64,000 nucleotides of DNA from Cupriavidus sp. MP-37 (GTDB lineage: Bacteria; Pseudomonadota; Gammaproteobacteria; Burkholderiales; Burkholderiaceae), in NCBI RefSeq assembly GCF_020618415.1, contig NZ_CP085344.1, forward strand, positions 496,001 to 560,000, given 5' to 3'. A program made the translations under genes and the position numbers. Below the pieces are notes generated by a model. That model saw nothing but the letters and a program-made list of their open reading frames with translations, was not told the DNA's origin and searched no databases. This document shows, in pieces, positions 62,042 to 64,000 of this stretch (the first letter of the stretch is position 1; each line of letters begins with the position of its first letter).

Positions 62042-62833
62042 AAATAGGGACGGATCAGGCTATGATGCGGGCATCCCAGCCCGCACCACCTATCATGGCC
62101 CGCCTTCCCCGTTTTTCCCCCACCGGACTGCCCGCGCTGGTGTTGCAGCGCGGCAACAACCGCCAGCCCGTCTTCCTGGGCGCTGACGATTACCTGCATT
62201 ACCTGGACTGCCTGCGCATGGCCGCGCGCGAGCACGACCTGGCCGTCCATGCCTATGCCCTGCGGCCCAACCATGTGCATCTGGTGGCGACGCCAAAAAG
62301 TGAGGACGCGCTTAGCCTCACCATGCAGGCGGTCGGACGCCGCTACGCGCGCTACTTCAACCGCGTGGCCGGGCGCACGGGCACGCTCTGGGAAGGCCGC
62401 TTTCGTTCCGCTGTATTCGATCCGGCGCAGTGGATGCTGCCGGCCATGCTCTATGTCGAGGGCAACGCGGTGCGCGCGGGCGAGGTCAACACCCCGGAGG
62501 CCGACCGCTGGAGCAGCTACCGCCATCACGCCGGCATCGAGGCCAGCCCTTTCATCAGCGATCACGCCGCGTACTGGGAACTGGGCAATACGCCGTTCGA
62601 GCGGCAGTCGAACTACCGCATGCTCAGCGCCGAAGGCCTCTCCGGCAAGACGCTGGACACGCTGCGCACACATGCGCATAGCGGCTGGCCGCTCGGGGAC
62701 GACGCGTTCCTGGCGCAGCTGGAAAGACATGCCACACGCCGGGTCCAGCCGTTGCCAAAAGGGCGCCCCAAAAAGGTGCAAAGCCAGCCTAAAGGCGAGG
62801 CTAAATCGTCACAAAATTAATGTGTCCCTATTT
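62042..62833 (+). mobile_element. RAYT-type element bounded by 10-bp inverted repeats
   Basis: AAATAGGGAC (62042-62051) and GTCCCTATTT (62824-62833) are perfect inverted repeats flanking the transposase gene. The left one starts one base after the dgt stop. The arrangement fits a REP-associated tyrosine transposase domesticated or inserted between dgt and gltB. Confidence 0.65.
62095..62820 (+). CDS. REP-associated tyrosine (Y1, IS200-like) transposase
   Basis: This 241-residue protein belongs to the Y1 HUH superfamily. The HUH motif is His60-Val-His62 (RPNHVHLVATP), and Tyr120 in MLYVEGNAVRAGEV is the candidate nucleophile. The N-terminus MARLPRFSPTGLPALVLQRG is typical of RAYT proteins; the C-terminal tail is Lys/Gln rich. 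ATG 62095 is chosen; an in-frame ATG 11 codons upstream is possible. Both key residues are intact, so it may be active. Confidence 0.9.
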   Translation: MARLPRFSPTGLPALVLQRGNNRQPVFLGADDYLHYLDCLRMAAREHDLAVHAYALRPNHVHLVATPKSEDALSLTMQAVGRRYARYFNRVAGRTGTLWEGRFRSAVFDPAQWMLPAMLYVEGNAVRAGEVNTPEADRWSSYRHHAGIEASPFISDHAAYWELGNTPFERQSNYRMLSAEGLSGKTLDTLRTHAHSGWPLGDDAFLAQLERHATRRVQPLPKGRPKKVQSQPKGEAKSSQN

Positions 62834-63106
62834 AATTGATTCACCGAAACGGTGCGTCTTTTAATGTGTTCCGACCCCGTTTAATTTTTTTGCGAGCCGC
62901 AGGCGATTCCCATATAGTTGCTCCACCCACAGTCATTGTGCGGCGCGTCACGCTCGTGTACGCCGCTGCGGCCCGCAGACAGCTTCGTCCCCATTTCCCT
63001 TCCCGCCGGTCCACCGGTCCGGGTGGATTGATAGAAAGCGCGCGGTCCCCGTTCCGGTAGTCCAGCAGTTCGCGCAGCCTTCACCGGAATTCAGCCCGTG
63101 GACCAA
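62834..63106 (+). other. Intergenic region before gltB
   Basis: This 273-base stretch contains AT-rich sequence with repeat-like GTTCCGACCCCGTTTAA near 62869, then GC-rich leader. No gene or clear promoter was identified. It probably carries the gltB promoter. Confidence 0.4.
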
Positions 63107-64000
63107 ATGAAGAACCTTTCGGCCCAAGCGCAGACCAGCGAGCACATCAGCGAGTCTTCCTCCGCCATCGACCTGCGTCCGCAGGCGCAAGGCATGTACG
63201 ACCCGAGCAACGAGCACGACGCCTGCGGCGTCGGCATGGTCGCGCATATCAAGGGCAAGAAGTCGCACGAGATCATTTCCCAGGGCCTGAAGATCCTGGA
63301 GAACCTGGACCACCGCGGCGCGGTCGGCGCCGACCCGCTGATGGGCGACGGTGCCGGCATCCTGATCCAGATTCCGGACCAGTTCTACCGCGAGGAAATG
63401 GCCGCGCAGGGCGTGAGCCTGCCTCCCGCCGGCGAATATGGCGTCGGCATGATCTTCCTGCCGAAGGAACACGCCTCGCGCCTGGCCTGCGAGCAGGAAC
63501 TGGAGCGCACGGTGCGCCTGGAAGGCCAGGTCGTGCTGGGCTGGCGCGACGTGCCGGTCGACGCGGCCATGCCGATGTCCCCCACGGTGCGCAAGACCGA
63601 GCCGGTGATCCGCCAGATCTTCATCGGTCGCGGCCGCGACATCATGACCACGGACGCGCTGGAACGTAAGCTCTACGTCATCCGCAAGACCGCCAGCCAC
63701 GCCATCCAGGCGCTCAAGCTCAAGCACGGCAAGGAATACTTCGTGCCGTCGATGTCGGCCCGTACCGTGGTGTACAAGGGCCTGCTGCTGGCCAACCAGG
63801 TCGGCGAGTACTACCTGGACCTGCAGGACCCGCGCGCCGTATCGGCGCTGGCCCTGGTGCACCAGCGTTTCTCGACCAACACCTTCCCGGCCTGGGAACT
63901 GGCCCACCCGTACCGCATGGTCGCCCACAACGGCGAAATCAACACGGTCAAGGGCAACGTCAACTGGATCAACGCGCGTACCGGCGCGATCTCGTCGCCG
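63107..64000 (+). CDS. gltB: Glutamate synthase large subunit, 5' part
   Basis: 298 residues are present; the gene runs off the window (full length is about 1,570). The frame starts MKNLSAQAQTSEHISESSSA; the catalytic Cys40 of the glutaminase domain is in EHDACGVGM after a propeptide that would be removed. Further class II amidotransferase residues are seen in HQRFSTNTFP and RMVAHNGEINTVKGN. GTG 63098 in frame is an alternative start. The enzyme makes glutamate from glutamine and 2-oxoglutarate. Confidence 0.96.
   Translation, partial: MKNLSAQAQTSEHISESSSAIDLRPQAQGMYDPSNEHDACGVGMVAHIKGKKSHEIISQGLKILENLDHRGAVGADPLMGDGAGILIQIPDQFYREEMAAQGVSLPPAGEYGVGMIFLPKEHASRLACEQELERTVRLEGQVVLGWRDVPVDAAMPMSPTVRKTEPVIRQIFIGRGRDIMTTDALERKLYVIRKTASHAIQALKLKHGKEYFVPSMSARTVVYKGLLLANQVGEYYLDLQDPRAVSALALVHQRFSTNTFPAWELAHPYRMVAHNGEINTVKGNVNWINARTGAISSP

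Overview
The window is one continuous piece of a high-GC betaproteobacterial chromosome. The gene content and order (rpoBC, str, S10, spc and alpha ribosomal genes; mrcA divergent from pilMNOPQ-aroK-aroB-dgt-gltB; System II cytochrome c genes; an Anti-hemB-type RNA beside hemB) point to Burkholderiaceae, most likely Cupriavidus or a close relative. This placement is from recognised proteins and gene order; no 16S gene is present. Both ends cut genes: rpoB lacks its 5' part and gltB lacks its 3' part.

Layout. 1-7.3 kb: end of rpoB, then rpoC and a strong terminator. 7.4-9.3 kb: recQ. 9.36-14.7 kb: str operon with promoter (rpsL, rpsG, fusA, tuf) running on to rpsJ and ending in a terminator. 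14.7-19.9 kb: a catabolic island with an AraC-family regulator divergent from four co-oriented genes: a dienelactone hydrolase/SnoaL fusion, an SDR dehydrogenase, a StyA-like flavoprotein monooxygenase and a StyB-like flavin reductase. 20.0-34.6 kb: rplC to rplQ (rest of S10, then spc and alpha, with secY, infA, rpmJ and rpoA), with its own promoters before rplC and before rplN. 34.6-37.0 kb: cutA-dsbD. 37.0-40.2 kb, minus strand: engB and hemB-corA, with a small plus-strand RNA between hemB and engB. 40.7-45.0 kb: cytochrome c4, resB and ccsA. 45.1-48.9 kb: lipoprotein, ECF sigma factor, anti-sigma factor, then msrP-msrQ. 48.9-50.9 kb: lysA and lptM (minus) and cyaY (plus). 51.0-58.9 kb: mrcA divergent from the type IV pilus operon pilMNOPQ. 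59.0-62.0 kb: aroK-aroB-dgt. 62.0-62.8 kb: a RAYT-type Y1 transposase element. 63.1 kb to the end: gltB.

The most unusual part is the island between rpsJ and rplC, which are adjacent in a standard S10 operon. Its order, regulator | hydrolase-fusion, SDR, StyA-like, StyB-like, resembles the indole-oxidation clusters described as iif (Acinetobacter) and ind (Cupriavidus). The best guess is oxidation of indole or a related aromatic toward anthranilate, regulated by the AraC protein. This is inferred from family and order, not proven.

Other notable signals are a perfect 14-bp inverted repeat containing the -10 box of the rplN promoter, a hairpin at the predicted 5' end of the rplC mRNA, several GC-rich hairpins without U-tracts between translation and transcription genes, the Anti-hemB-like RNA, and a Y1 transposase gene bounded by 10-bp inverted repeats just after the dgt stop codon.
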